Virus record (IMG/VR): IMGVR_UViG_3300042446_001590
Location: 1 to 54,791 of that record
DNA length: 54,791 nucleotides
Strand: one strand, 5' to 3'
DNA from: a virus
How positions within the stretch are numbered: position 1 is the first letter of the stretch; each line of letters begins with the position of its first letter. This document shows positions 16,147 through 24,847 of this stretch, one piece after another. Under the pieces are notes generated by a model. The model was not told where the DNA came from, did not search any database, and was given only the letters and a program-made list of their open reading frames with translations. The translations under genes and the position numbers were made by a program.

Positions 16147-17442
16147 ATGTTTTACGTCATCGAACGAGAAAACCAATTAGAAAAATTAGGCCCATTTGGG
16201 GATTGTTTCATTGATTTTATACCACAAAACAATAATTTTCATCCTAAACTAACATCATTAAGCTTAATATACATTAGGCCGCTAAATGACCATAAAGGAT
16301 ATGTTTTGTGTTTAAATCATAGTGAATCATTTCCATTAGACCAACAATTAGTATTTAATTGGCTCAACAACAACACACAAAAGTTATTTGTGCCTCAAAA
16401 GAAAGAGGCAATGTATCATTTTCCACACCATAGCAAACTATATGATGTTAATTTTTTGCGCGAAATAAGCGAAGATAAGCTATCAAACAACAACTGCGTT
16501 ACCTGGTATTATCAAAGATATCCTAGTGTATCTAACCTTAATGCGCTGATTCCTATTAGCAAGCATTATGAAAATGAGGAAAATTTATTTGAATTAGTAC
16601 AACCAATTATTAATTCATACAATGCATCAGATAACGTGTATAAGTTCAACAATGAGCAAACAACACAAGTGTTCTGGGAATTAGAGCAAAACGGTATTAA
16701 ATTAGATAAAAAATACTTTGCTGAATTCTATAACAACACCAAATACCCAGAATTTAATGTCTTTAAAGGTAAAATATATACTCAATACAATTTATATACT
16801 ACCACAGGACGACCATCAAATAAATTCAATAACATTAATTTTTCAGCATTAAATAAAACAAATGGCGAACGTGCAACATTCAAACCATCAAATGATTTAT
16901 TTATTGAATTCGATTTTCAAGGTTACCACCCACGACTAATTAGTGAAAAAATAGGATTTACATTTCCTAAAGATAAAAACACATACGAATATTTAAGTGA
17001 ATTGTTAGATGTGACAGCAGATGAAGCTAAGGAACTAACGTTTAAACAATTATATGGAGGTGTTTGGAAAGAATACATAGATAAACCTTTCTTTAGGGAA
17101 GTAGCAATGCTTACTGATGATTTATGGGACACATACCAATATGGTGGATTTGTAAAAACTACAAATAAAGTATTCCGTACTGAATCAACAATGACATCAT
17201 CTAAATTGCTAAGTTATATAATCCAAAGTCGTGAAACATCACGTAATATTGAGCTATTAGTGCCTATATTAGAATATCTTAAAGATAAAAAAACAAAATT
17301 AGTATTGTACACATATGATGCGTTTCTAATTGATTTCGCACGTGAAGATGGTAGAGAAATGCTAATCAAAATACAACAACTACTACAATACCCAGTAAAC
17401 ATTAAAAAAGGTAAAGACTACCACGAATTAGAAAAAATATAA
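16147..17442 (+). CDS. Divergent family A DNA polymerase-like protein
   Basis: The 431-residue protein keeps the order of family A palm motifs. 'TTTGRPSN....NFSAL' is followed by motif A FDFQGYHPRL (Asp256; the usual Glu is His). Then comes a motif B remnant, AKELTFKQLYGG (Lys295, Tyr303, Gly304 aligned with K.......YG; the usual upstream Arg is absent). Motif C is YTYDAFLI (Asp391 kept; the usual H.E flanks are Tyr and Ala). Residues 1-200 show no clear 3'-5' exonuclease motifs. A separate, full family B polymerase lies at 36.2 kb, so this one probably does not replicate the genome alone. It may be a gap-filling, translesion or primer-related enzyme, or only weakly active. Confidence 0.78.
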   Translation: MFYVIERENQLEKLGPFGDCFIDFIPQNNNFHPKLTSLSLIYIRPLNDHKGYVLCLNHSESFPLDQQLVFNWLNNNTQKLFVPQKKEAMYHFPHHSKLYDVNFLREISEDKLSNNNCVTWYYQRYPSVSNLNALIPISKHYENEENLFELVQPIINSYNASDNVYKFNNEQTTQVFWELEQNGIKLDKKYFAEFYNNTKYPEFNVFKGKIYTQYNLYTTTGRPSNKFNNINFSALNKTNGERATFKPSNDLFIEFDFQGYHPRLISEKIGFTFPKDKNTYEYLSELLDVTADEAKELTFKQLYGGVWKEYIDKPFFREVAMLTDDLWDTYQYGGFVKTTNKVFRTESTMTSSKLLSYIIQSRETSRNIELLVPILEYLKDKKTKLVLYTYDAFLIDFAREDGREMLIKIQQLLQYPVNIKKGKDYHELEKI

Positions 17443-17444
17443 TC

Positions 17445-17909
17445 ATGAATCAGAAAATATCGTTTATCAACACCCCCAGTATATTTATAGATAATGGAAT
17501 GCCATTATTAACCGAAAATATGGGTCAGAAATTATTTTGCACTTTTACACCACAGGCAGAACTAGACAGCACATTAGAGAATATAAATAGACGATATAGT
17601 ATATTATACAATAAGATATTCGTATTGGAATCACCACAGAGTGATGAGCTAATATGTACTTATAACATAGATATGAATAACGCTACTAGCGCTCCGATGC
17701 AGCATACCATTCTATTACATCGTAAAAAAGAATCAAATACGTTATATACAATTAATGCGCTAAACACATTAATTAAATCATTAAATAACGGTATGTTAGA
17801 TAATAAATTCATTATAGAATGGAATAATTATCGTAATAGCATATTATTAACCAACGGTCCAGATATTCGCAAACTGGATACTGTAATTTTTAAAATAGTA
17901 AATTTCTAA
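17445..17909 (+). CDS. Hypothetical protein after the family A polymerase
   Basis: The 154-residue protein starts two bases after the polymerase stop. It is rich in Asn, Ile, Thr and Leu, with alternating hydrophobic residues suggesting an alpha/beta domain (for example FIIEWNNYRNSILLTNGPDI). Two Cys residues are isolated. By position it could be a T4 RegA-like regulator or a polymerase partner, but I see no sequence support for either. Confidence 0.65.
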   Translation: MNQKISFINTPSIFIDNGMPLLTENMGQKLFCTFTPQAELDSTLENINRRYSILYNKIFVLESPQSDELICTYNIDMNNATSAPMQHTILLHRKKESNTLYTINALNTLIKSLNNGMLDNKFIIEWNNYRNSILLTNGPDIRKLDTVIFKIVNF

Positions 17910-17925
17910 ATACTATTTCTTTAAG

Positions 17926-17957
17926 TTTGGCTTGTCAAAGCAAAAATCATACATTTA
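17926..17957 (+). promoter_or_regulatory. Host-like promoter for the SSB gene
   Basis: TTTG at 17926-17929, a 20-base spacer containing AAAGCAAAA, and TACATTTA at 17950-17957. The 27-base leader contains AAACAAATAAAGTTAT (17964-17979). Confidence 0.65.
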
Positions 17958-17984
17958 AGAATTAAACAAATAAAGTTATATATT

Positions 17985-18827
17985 ATGGATTTATCACTAA
18001 TCAAACAAAAGTTAGCGGATTCACAAACAAAGGGCAAACCCCGTGAGAAGACCGACTATTCCAAAATCTTTTGGAAACCAAAACCAGGTAAGTACCAAGT
18101 GCGTATTTTACCTTCAAAATTCGACAAAGCTAATCCGTTTCGTGAGATTTATCTTCACTATGGGTTCTCTAAAGGTCCAATCTTAGCATTGACTAATTGG
18201 GGCGAAAAAGATCCTATTGTAGAGTTCACTAAACAATTACGCAAATCATCTGATAAAGAAGATTGGCAATTAGCTAAAAAGATTGAACCAAAAATCCGTT
18301 ATTTCGCTCCTGTAATCGTACGTGGAGAAGAAGATAAAGGTGCCCGTTTATGGGAATTTGGTAAATTAACGTATGAGCAATTATTAGGTATTGCTGCAGA
18401 CGAAGACTATGGTGATTACACAGACATTTCAGAAGGTCGTGATTTCACAATTGATGCTGTTGAAGATACAGTAGCAAATAGAAAAGTAGTTAAATGTAAT
18501 CTTCGTGTTAAACCTAAAACAACACCTATTTCAGAAGATGGTGCATTAGTAGAAAAATTATTAGAAGAACAACCTGATATTTTAGCTATTAACAAACACT
18601 ATGCATTTGAAGATTTACAAGAAGTGTTAAATAAATGGTTGAATCCAGAAGAAACAGCTGAAGAATCAGAAACACCTGTAGCATCAGCAACAGATGAAGA
18701 AGAAGAAACAGCAGGTGATTTACCTTGGGAAAAAGGCGCAACAGCACCAACACCAGCGTATTCATTAGAGACAGATGCGGCTAAGAAAAGCCACGCGGAT
18801 AAATTTGATAGCTTATTTGACGAATAA
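17985..18827 (+). CDS. Single-stranded DNA-binding protein (T4 gp32-like)
   Basis: The 280-residue protein has the gp32 pattern: a basic N-terminus, the OB-fold start 'FWKPKPGKYQVRILPSKFDK', then 'FREIYLHYGF' and 'RYFAPVIVRGEEDKGARLWEFGK'. The C-terminus is long and acidic (EETAEESETPVASATDEEEE) and ends DSLFDE, as expected for the tail that recruits replication partners. T4 gp32 (301 residues) holds a zinc ion through Cys and His residues. No such Cys cluster is seen here (only one Cys), so the zinc site appears absent. It is followed after two bases by uvsX, giving a recombination/replication operon under a host-like promoter. Confidence 0.92.
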   Translation: MDLSLIKQKLADSQTKGKPREKTDYSKIFWKPKPGKYQVRILPSKFDKANPFREIYLHYGFSKGPILALTNWGEKDPIVEFTKQLRKSSDKEDWQLAKKIEPKIRYFAPVIVRGEEDKGARLWEFGKLTYEQLLGIAADEDYGDYTDISEGRDFTIDAVEDTVANRKVVKCNLRVKPKTTPISEDGALVEKLLEEQPDILAINKHYAFEDLQEVLNKWLNPEETAEESETPVASATDEEEETAGDLPWEKGATAPTPAYSLETDAAKKSHADKFDSLFDE

Positions 18828-18829
18828 TC

Positions 18830-19927
18830 ATGGGAAAGAAACAGGAAACCTTAACGTCTGTAATATCAGACAGCTTAAAGAAAACATTTGATATAAATGC
18901 TTTCAAAAAATCTAAATTTTTAGATCAGTCTGTAAAATTTAAAAAACAGAGATGGATTCCGTTTTCTCCTGCTGTTCAAAATGCCCTATCATTACAAGGT
19001 GTACCTATGGGACATATCACTATTTCTAGAGGTGGTTCTGATACAGGTAAAACTACGTTAATGATAGAGGCAGCTATTGAAGCTCAAAAGATGGGTATTT
19101 TACCTGTGTTTATCATTACTGAAATGAAATGGGATTTCCAACATGCTAGAAAAATGGGATTCCAACTTGAAGAAACAGTAGATGAAGAAACAGGTGAAAT
19201 AATGGATTATAAAGGGTTTTTCATTTATGTAGATAGAAGTTCTTTAAATACAATTGAAGACGTAGCAGCATTTATTGCTGATCTATTAAGTGAACAAGCT
19301 AAAGGTAAATTACCTTATGATCTATTATTCTTATGGGATTCAGTTGGTTCAATTCCATGTAATATGAGCGTTGAACAAGGTAAAAACAACCCAATGTGGA
19401 ATGCAGGAGCTATGGCAACTCAGTTTGGTAATTTTATCAATCAGAAATTTCCAATGTCTCGAAAAGAAAATTATCCGTACACTAATACATTATTCGTTAT
19501 TAATAAAACCGGAGTACAACCACCAGAAAGTCCTATGAGTCAACCTAGGATGACTAATAAAGGTGGTAATACAATGTATTGGGATGCCTCGTTAGTTATT
19601 ACATTTGGTAATGTTACTAATAGTGGTACTTCAAAACTTAAAGCCGTTAAGAATAAGAAAAATGTTGAATTTGCTAAACGTACAAAGATAGCAATAGATA
19701 AGATTCATATTGATGAAGGTGTAGCAACACGCTCAACAGTAATTGTAACACCTCATGGATTCATTGATGATACTGATACTGCAATTAACAATTACAAGAA
19801 GAAAAATTCTGATAATTGGTTCTCTGAAGATGCAGGAGTAGGTGAAATTAAAATTATAGAAGATGCAAGCGAATGGGAAGAAAGTAGAAACATATCTCCT
19901 ATAATTGAAATAGACAATGAAGAATAA
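18830..19927 (+). CDS. uvsX: UvsX/RecA-like recombinase
   Basis: The 365-residue protein carries a Walker A motif GGSDTGKTT (residues 68-76) in 'MGHITISRGGSDTGKT', an ATPase core with 'LPVFIITEMKWDFQHARKMG', and a Walker B-like strand LLFLWDSVGSIP. A DNA-binding loop region, 'QPRMTNKGGNTMYWDASLVI', follows. By family knowledge it forms filaments on single-stranded DNA for recombination-dependent replication. The length is close to T4 UvsX (391). It lies between SSB and the FEN-like nuclease and overlaps the latter by 11 bases, indicating coupling. Confidence 0.92.
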   Translation: MGKKQETLTSVISDSLKKTFDINAFKKSKFLDQSVKFKKQRWIPFSPAVQNALSLQGVPMGHITISRGGSDTGKTTLMIEAAIEAQKMGILPVFIITEMKWDFQHARKMGFQLEETVDEETGEIMDYKGFFIYVDRSSLNTIEDVAAFIADLLSEQAKGKLPYDLLFLWDSVGSIPCNMSVEQGKNNPMWNAGAMATQFGNFINQKFPMSRKENYPYTNTLFVINKTGVQPPESPMSQPRMTNKGGNTMYWDASLVITFGNVTNSGTSKLKAVKNKKNVEFAKRTKIAIDKIHIDEGVATRSTVIVTPHGFIDDTDTAINNYKKKNSDNWFSEDAGVGEIKIIEDASEWEESRNISPIIEIDNEE

Positions 19928-20939
19928 ATACTCAGACATATTATCTAGTATAAATAACACACCCCGTAATGCTCAAGATTCAATTTTAATAATTGATGGT
20001 TTAAATACATTCTTGAGAAGTTTTACAATGATTAACCACATTAATCCAGATGGAGCCCACATTGGTGGGCTCACTGGGTTTCTTAAATCATTAGGGTATG
20101 CTATACGTACAATAGATCCTACTAAAGTGGTCATCGTATTTGATGGTATTGGTGGTTCAAATAATAAGCGAAACTTATATCCTGACTATAAAGCAAATAG
20201 AAATAAAAGTCGAATGACTAATTATAATATATTTAGCAATAAGGAAGAAGAAGCAGAATCCATCAATAACCAAATGGGTAGATTAATCCAATATCTACAA
20301 TGTTTACCTATCTCAATAATCTGTATAGATGGAATTGAGGCAGATGATGTTATGGGATATCTAGCAGTTAAATTTGAAAAATTTCCAGTAACTAAACAAG
20401 TAACATTAATGTCGTCTGATAAAGACTTCTTACAGTTACTTAGCCCTAAAACCCAAGTATATTCACCTACAAAGAAAAAAATATATCAACCAAAAGATAT
20501 ATTAGAAGAATTTGGGGTTAGCCATTATAACTTTATTAACTATAAAATGTTAATGGGAGATGCTTCGGATAATTTACCTGGTATATTAGGGTTAGGACCT
20601 AAAAAATTAATCAAATTATTTCCTAATCTGCTAGAAGATAGAAAAATAGAATTAAATGAAATATTATCTTATTCTGCTGAAAAAGTAAATGAGCATGAAT
20701 TATATGCTTCGGTTATAGAAAGAAGTCATCAATTGAATATTAATAGACAATTAATGGATTTACAAACTATACCTCTATCAGAAGGAAATCAAGATGAGAT
20801 TAAAGCTAGTTTTAACAATTCTTATAGTTTAAATAAGCATGTATTTATGCAGATGTATTTAGCTGACAAATTAGGTGAATCAATTCCAAACACAACAAAT
20901 TGGATTAATCAAATTTTTGGAGGGCTAGACAGCTTTTAG
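19917..20939 (+). CDS. 5'-3' exonuclease / RNase H (FEN family, T4 Rnh-like)
   Basis: The 340-residue protein has the PIN/FEN layout of acidic residues: 'ILIIDGLNTFLRSF' at the N-terminus, 'VVIVFDGIGGSNNKRNLYPDYKANR', 'CIDGIEADDVMGYLA' and 'LMSSDKDFLQLL'. The helix-hairpin-helix region 'MLMGDASDNLPGILGLGPKK' follows. This family removes RNA primers and flaps during lagging-strand synthesis. It overlaps uvsX by 11 bases and precedes the helicase. The start at 19917 gives a family-length protein; in-frame alternatives would remove the first conserved Asp. Confidence 0.92.
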   Translation: MKNKYSDILSSINNTPRNAQDSILIIDGLNTFLRSFTMINHINPDGAHIGGLTGFLKSLGYAIRTIDPTKVVIVFDGIGGSNNKRNLYPDYKANRNKSRMTNYNIFSNKEEEAESINNQMGRLIQYLQCLPISIICIDGIEADDVMGYLAVKFEKFPVTKQVTLMSSDKDFLQLLSPKTQVYSPTKKKIYQPKDILEEFGVSHYNFINYKMLMGDASDNLPGILGLGPKKLIKLFPNLLEDRKIELNEILSYSAEKVNEHELYASVIERSHQLNINRQLMDLQTIPLSEGNQDEIKASFNNSYSLNKHVFMQMYLADKLGESIPNTTNWINQIFGGLDSF

Positions 20940-20962
20940 TATTTTTAAAACAAATAGGTTAT

Positions 20963-22345
20963 ATGACAACATTAAATAAGCTCCAGAGTTACGGAACAGT
21001 ATTTCAGATCAAGGTATTAGGAGCGTTACTAACTCAACGTGAATTTTTATTAAATATTGCTGACTCATTAGACAGTGAATATTTTGAAAGTCCATCTCAT
21101 AAGTGGATAGTTGAATATATATCAAAGTATTTTCAAACATATCACACTTATCCAACAGCAGAAACACTATCCATTGAAATTAAAAAAATGGATAATGAGA
21201 TATTACGCATTTCATTAGTAGATGCAGTACGTGAGGCATATAAATCAGCTGATTCTAGTGATTTAGAGTGGGTTGAAACAGAATTCGCTAGTTTCTGTCA
21301 AAATCAACAAATGAAAAAAGCAATTATGACATCAGTTGATTTGCTTAATTTAGGAGATTATGATGGTATTAGACAACTAATTAACCATGCATTAAAAGCG
21401 GCTGAAGATAAAAATATAGGCCACATATATGAAGCTGATGTTGAGTCACGTTATCGTAAGGATGATCGTAATGCAGTACCGTTTCCCTGGAAAGTATTTA
21501 ATGATCTAACACAAGGCGGTTATGGTAAAGGCGATTTAGTATTAGTATTCGGTAATCCGGGCGGAGGTAAATCATGGGGCGTTATTGCTATGGGTGCTTA
21601 CGCGGCAGCACTGGGATATAATGTATTGCATTATACATTAGAATTATCCGAAGGTTATGTAGGTAAACGATACGATGCTGTACTATCAGGAATACCGGTA
21701 GATCAACTAGATAAGCACCGTAAAGACGTCGAACAAGCCGTTAATCAACTCAAAGGAAAGATAGTCATTAAAGAGTACGCTCCTAAAAGAGCGTCGTTGG
21801 ATACAATTGAATCTCACATTCAACAATTAGAACATCAAAACGAATTTAAACCGGATTTAATTATTATTGACTATTTAGATTTACTACGTACTAAGAGTAG
21901 AAAAGAGCGTAAAGAAGAAATCGACGACGTATATACTGAAGTTAAAGGCTTAGCCAAACAATTAGGCATACCAGTTGTTTCGCCTTCACAAGCGAATAGA
22001 ACAGGAGCTGATAAAGGTATATTACAAGCTGAAAACGCAGCTGGTTCATATGACAAAATCATGATTGGTGATATAATTATATCCTTAGCTCGTGGTAGAA
22101 AAGATAAAGTAAACGGAACAGGTAATTGGCATTTTATTAAGAATCGTTATGGAGCAGATGGATTAACATTCGGTTCTAAAATAGATACATCAAATGGGTA
22201 TATTGATATATACGATACACCAATGGATGATGACGATACCTCTGAAGTAAAAGGTGCAAATAAGCAAGTAAACCAATATTCCAATGTTGGTGAAGAAGAC
22301 AAGTACCTTCTCCGAAGTAAATTCTTATCTTACCAGCAAGAATAA
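20963..22345 (+). CDS. DnaB-like replicative helicase (T4 gp41-like)
   Basis: The 460-residue protein has an N-terminal helical domain (about 1-150) and a RecA-like C-terminal ATPase. Walker A is GNPGGGKS (197-204), Walker B is LIIIDYLDLL, and the DnaB signature region is 'LAKQLGIPVVSPSQANRTGADKG' followed by 'SYDKIMIGDIIISLAR'. By family it is the hexameric 5'-3' helicase at the phage fork, working with polymerase, clamp and SSB. The size matches T4 gp41 (475). The start is 23 bases after the FEN stop. The thioredoxin late-type box overlaps its stop codon. Confidence 0.92.
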   Translation: MTTLNKLQSYGTVFQIKVLGALLTQREFLLNIADSLDSEYFESPSHKWIVEYISKYFQTYHTYPTAETLSIEIKKMDNEILRISLVDAVREAYKSADSSDLEWVETEFASFCQNQQMKKAIMTSVDLLNLGDYDGIRQLINHALKAAEDKNIGHIYEADVESRYRKDDRNAVPFPWKVFNDLTQGGYGKGDLVLVFGNPGGGKSWGVIAMGAYAAALGYNVLHYTLELSEGYVGKRYDAVLSGIPVDQLDKHRKDVEQAVNQLKGKIVIKEYAPKRASLDTIESHIQQLEHQNEFKPDLIIIDYLDLLRTKSRKERKEEIDDVYTEVKGLAKQLGIPVVSPSQANRTGADKGILQAENAAGSYDKIMIGDIIISLARGRKDKVNGTGNWHFIKNRYGADGLTFGSKIDTSNGYIDIYDTPMDDDDTSEVKGANKQVNQYSNVGEEDKYLLRSKFLSYQQE

Positions 22346-22354
22346 TATTTATTA
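22345..22354 (+). promoter_or_regulatory. Late-type promoter box ATATTTATTA (thioredoxin/RNR)
   Basis: ATATTTATTA starts at the last base of the helicase stop and lies 29 bases before the thioredoxin ATG. It suggests separate or additional expression of the nucleotide-reduction genes. Confidence 0.5.
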
Positions 22355-22373
22355 ACACGCAAAAAAAAATCAT

Positions 22374-22634
22374 ATGTTAGTTATAAAAAGATATACAGCT
22401 TCATGGTGTGGACCATGTCAAATGCTATCGCCAATAATGGCAGAATTACAAAACGAAAACAGTAATGTTAGCTTCATTACTGTAGACGTAGATCAAAATG
22501 CAGAAGAAGCCAAAATATCAAATGTGCGTGGAGTACCAACGGTTATGTTCCTAAAAAATGGACAAGAAGTACATCGTTTTTCAGGTGTACAACCAAAACA
22601 GGTTATCGCCAATTTGATCAAACAATATTCCTAA
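22374..22634 (+). CDS. Thioredoxin
   Basis: The 86-residue protein has the active site ASWCGPCQML with Cys12 and Cys15, followed by FITVDVDQNAEEAKISNVRG, the cis-Pro segment VRGVPTVMFLKNG, and a C-terminal helix. It lacks about 20 N-terminal residues relative to typical thioredoxins (~105) but keeps the active-site half and the beta-sheet end. It lies 21 bases before a class II ribonucleotide reductase that needs thioredoxin as reductant, so it most likely recycles the C-terminal disulfide of that enzyme. Confidence 0.93.
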   Translation: MLVIKRYTASWCGPCQMLSPIMAELQNENSNVSFITVDVDQNAEEAKISNVRGVPTVMFLKNGQEVHRFSGVQPKQVIANLIKQYS

Positions 22635-22655
22635 AAATTAAAAACTATTATTAAA

Positions 22656-24509
22656 ATGAACGTAGAACAAAGCATTTTGTCGGATATTACTACCTACCTT
22701 AAGTACGCGAAGTATAATCCAGAAAAACAAAGAAGAGAAGTATGGGGTGAATTAGTTGACAGAAATAAGTCAATGCATTTAAAGAAATTCCCTCAATTAA
22801 GTGAAGAAATAGAATGGGCCTATAAATTTGTTTATGACAAAAAAGTATTACCTTCTATGCGTTCAATGCAATTCGCTGGAAAGCCAATTGAAATTAACAA
22901 CACAAGAGTATTTAACTGCTCTTATTTACCAATCGATGATTTAGCATCATTTTCTGAAATTATGTTCTTATTACTTTCAGGATGTGGAGTAGGCTATTCA
23001 GTACAACAACATCATATTGAGAAATTACCTGAAGTTAGAAAACCATTAAAATCTAAAAGATATTTAGTTGGTGATTCAATTGAAGGATGGGCTGACGCAG
23101 TTAAAGTATTAATGAAAGCCTACCTAAGAGGAGGACCAGCGCCATTATTTGACTTTAGAGATATTCGTCCTAAAGGTGCATCATTGATTACTGTAGGTGG
23201 TAAAGCACCAGGTCCAGAGCCATTAAAAATTGCTTTAATCCACGTACAATCAATATTAGATAGAAAAACAGATGGAGAGAAATTAACATCAGTAGAATGT
23301 CACGATATTATTTGCCATTTAGCAGACGCTGTATTATCAGGCGGTATTAGAAGAGCAGCATTAATCGCTTTATTTAATTTAGATGATGAAAATATGTTGA
23401 CTTGTAAGTTTGGTAACTGGTGGGAAGAAAATCCTCAACGCGGTAGAGCAAACAATACAGCAGTATTAATTAATTCTAAAATTGAAAAAGATGTATTTTT
23501 AGGATTATGGAAGAAAATTGAATTAAGTAACAGTGGAGAACCAGGATTTATTTTCTCAAACGATAAAGACGCTGGTACTAACCCATGTGCTGAAATTAAC
23601 TTAAAGCCAAATCAATTCTGTAATTTATGTGAAGTAAATGCTTCAACAATTGAATCACAAGAAGATTTAAATGAAAGAGTTAAAGCAGCAGCGTTCATTG
23701 GAACATTACAAGCATCATATACTGATTTCCATTATTTAAGAGATGTTTGGAAAAAAACAACAGAAAAAGAAGCATTATTAGGTATCGGAATGACAGGTAT
23801 CGCTTCAGGAACTGTATTTAAATATAGTTTAAAAGAAGCAGCTAAAATAGCTGTTGAAGAAAATGCTAGAGTAGCAGATGTAATCAAAATCAATAAAGCA
23901 GCTCGTATCACTACAGTTAAACCATCAGGTACTACATCATTAGTATTAGGAACTTCAAGTGGTATCCACGCATGGCACGATGATTTCTATTTAAGAAGAA
24001 TTCGCTTAGGTAAAAACGAAGCATTATATACTTACTTAGCAATTAATCACCCAGAATTATTAGAAGATGATTTCTTCAAACCACATATTCAAGCGATTGT
24101 AACTATTCCTCAACGTGCACCAGAAGGCGCTATTACTCGTACTAAAGAAACAGCATTCGAATTATTAGAGCGTATTAAGAAATTCAATAAAGAATGGATT
24201 AAACCAGGACATAAGAAAGGATCTAACATGCATAACGTTTCAGCTACAGTAAATATCAAACAAGATGAGTGGGAACCAGTAGGAGAGTGGTTATGGGAAA
24301 ATAAACAGTATTTCACTGCATTATCATTCTTGCCTGAAGATTTAGGTACATATACTCAAGCACCATTCGAATCAATTGATGAGGCTACATTTAATGATAG
24401 AGTTCAACATTTACACTTATTAGATTTATCTAAAGTAGTAGAAATGGATGACATGACAGCATTAATGGATCAAGCAGCTTGTGCAGGTGGGGCATGCGAA
24501 GTAGTTTAG
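22656..24509 (+). CDS. Adenosylcobalamin-dependent (class II) ribonucleotide reductase
   Basis: The 617-residue protein fits the monomeric RTPR type of Lactobacillus leichmannii. Landmark residues occur with matching spacing: RVFNCSY (Cys88), 'NPCAEINLKPNQFC' (Cys311, Glu313, Cys322, eleven residues apart as for Cys408/Cys419 there), 'LSGGIRRAALI', 'KPSGTTSLVLGTSSGIH' and the C-terminal shuttle pair CAGGAC (Cys609, Cys614). It reduces ribonucleotides to deoxyribonucleotides, using B12 to make the thiyl radical and thioredoxin to reset the disulfide. Unlike class I, it needs no oxygen and no small subunit, and none is seen here. The B12 must come from the host. The family form is about 740 residues, so this one is compact. 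Confidence 0.9.
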   Translation: MNVEQSILSDITTYLKYAKYNPEKQRREVWGELVDRNKSMHLKKFPQLSEEIEWAYKFVYDKKVLPSMRSMQFAGKPIEINNTRVFNCSYLPIDDLASFSEIMFLLLSGCGVGYSVQQHHIEKLPEVRKPLKSKRYLVGDSIEGWADAVKVLMKAYLRGGPAPLFDFRDIRPKGASLITVGGKAPGPEPLKIALIHVQSILDRKTDGEKLTSVECHDIICHLADAVLSGGIRRAALIALFNLDDENMLTCKFGNWWEENPQRGRANNTAVLINSKIEKDVFLGLWKKIELSNSGEPGFIFSNDKDAGTNPCAEINLKPNQFCNLCEVNASTIESQEDLNERVKAAAFIGTLQASYTDFHYLRDVWKKTTEKEALLGIGMTGIASGTVFKYSLKEAAKIAVEENARVADVIKINKAARITTVKPSGTTSLVLGTSSGIHAWHDDFYLRRIRLGKNEALYTYLAINHPELLEDDFFKPHIQAIVTIPQRAPEGAITRTKETAFELLERIKKFNKEWIKPGHKKGSNMHNVSATVNIKQDEWEPVGEWLWENKQYFTALSFLPEDLGTYTQAPFESIDEATFNDRVQHLHLLDLSKVVEMDDMTALMDQAACAGGACEVV

Positions 24510-24847
24510 TAGAAAATATACATTACTATAAAGAAGGAGATAGGGTGGTTTTTACCACCCTTTTTCACATTCAACGTGGTCAATGTTGTGGGAATGGGTG
24601 TAGGAACTGTCCTTATATCCCAAAACACTTAAAAGGAAATTTGGAACTTAAAACAGAATTTATTAAATTTAAACATATGAATTTAGAAGAGTTAAATAAG
24701 ATGAAAAAAGAGGCTGAAGAGCTAAGTAATATGAAAGACCAAATGTCTGCCGTTGAACTACAAGCTAAAGCCTTAGAACTAACCAATAGATTAGAAGAAA
24801 TATTGGGTTCTATAATTAAGGTTCCTAAAGAAGAAGATAATGAGTAA
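24494..24847 (+). CDS. Small Cys-motif protein (DUF5522-like) with coiled-coil tail
   Basis: The N-terminal half matches the DUF5522 pattern: 'HYYKEGDRVVFTTLFHIQRGQCCGNGCRNCPY', with Cys in CC..GC..CPY. The second half is a charged coiled coil (MNLEELNKMKKEAEELSNMK, then LELTNRLEEIL). The start at 24494 overlaps the RNR stop by 16 bases; 24479 is also possible. A start at 24677 would remove the conserved domain. A terminator-like hairpin lies inside the coding sequence at 24543. The function is unknown; the Cys cluster suggests metal binding. The fused coiled coil is unusual to me. Confidence 0.72.
   Translation: MRSSLVENIHYYKEGDRVVFTTLFHIQRGQCCGNGCRNCPYIPKHLKGNLELKTEFIKFKHMNLEELNKMKKEAEELSNMKDQMSAVELQAKALELTNRLEEILGSIIKVPKEEDNE
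24543..24565 (+). terminator. Terminator-like hairpin inside the DUF5522-like gene
   Basis: A perfect 7-bp stem GGGTGGT / ACCACCC with a TTTT loop is followed by five Ts, 34 bases after the RNR stop. It lies within codons for the residues RVVFTTLF, so it may attenuate downstream genes. Confidence 0.7.

Noticed and set aside
17445-17909. RegA-like translational repressor after the polymerase-like gene
   Set aside because: Only gene order suggests it; no sequence features of RegA could be seen.
24677-24847. Start at 24677 giving a short coiled-coil protein
   Set aside because: The upstream part of the same frame has a conserved Cys-motif domain, so the gene must begin before the hairpin. An additional internal start cannot be excluded.
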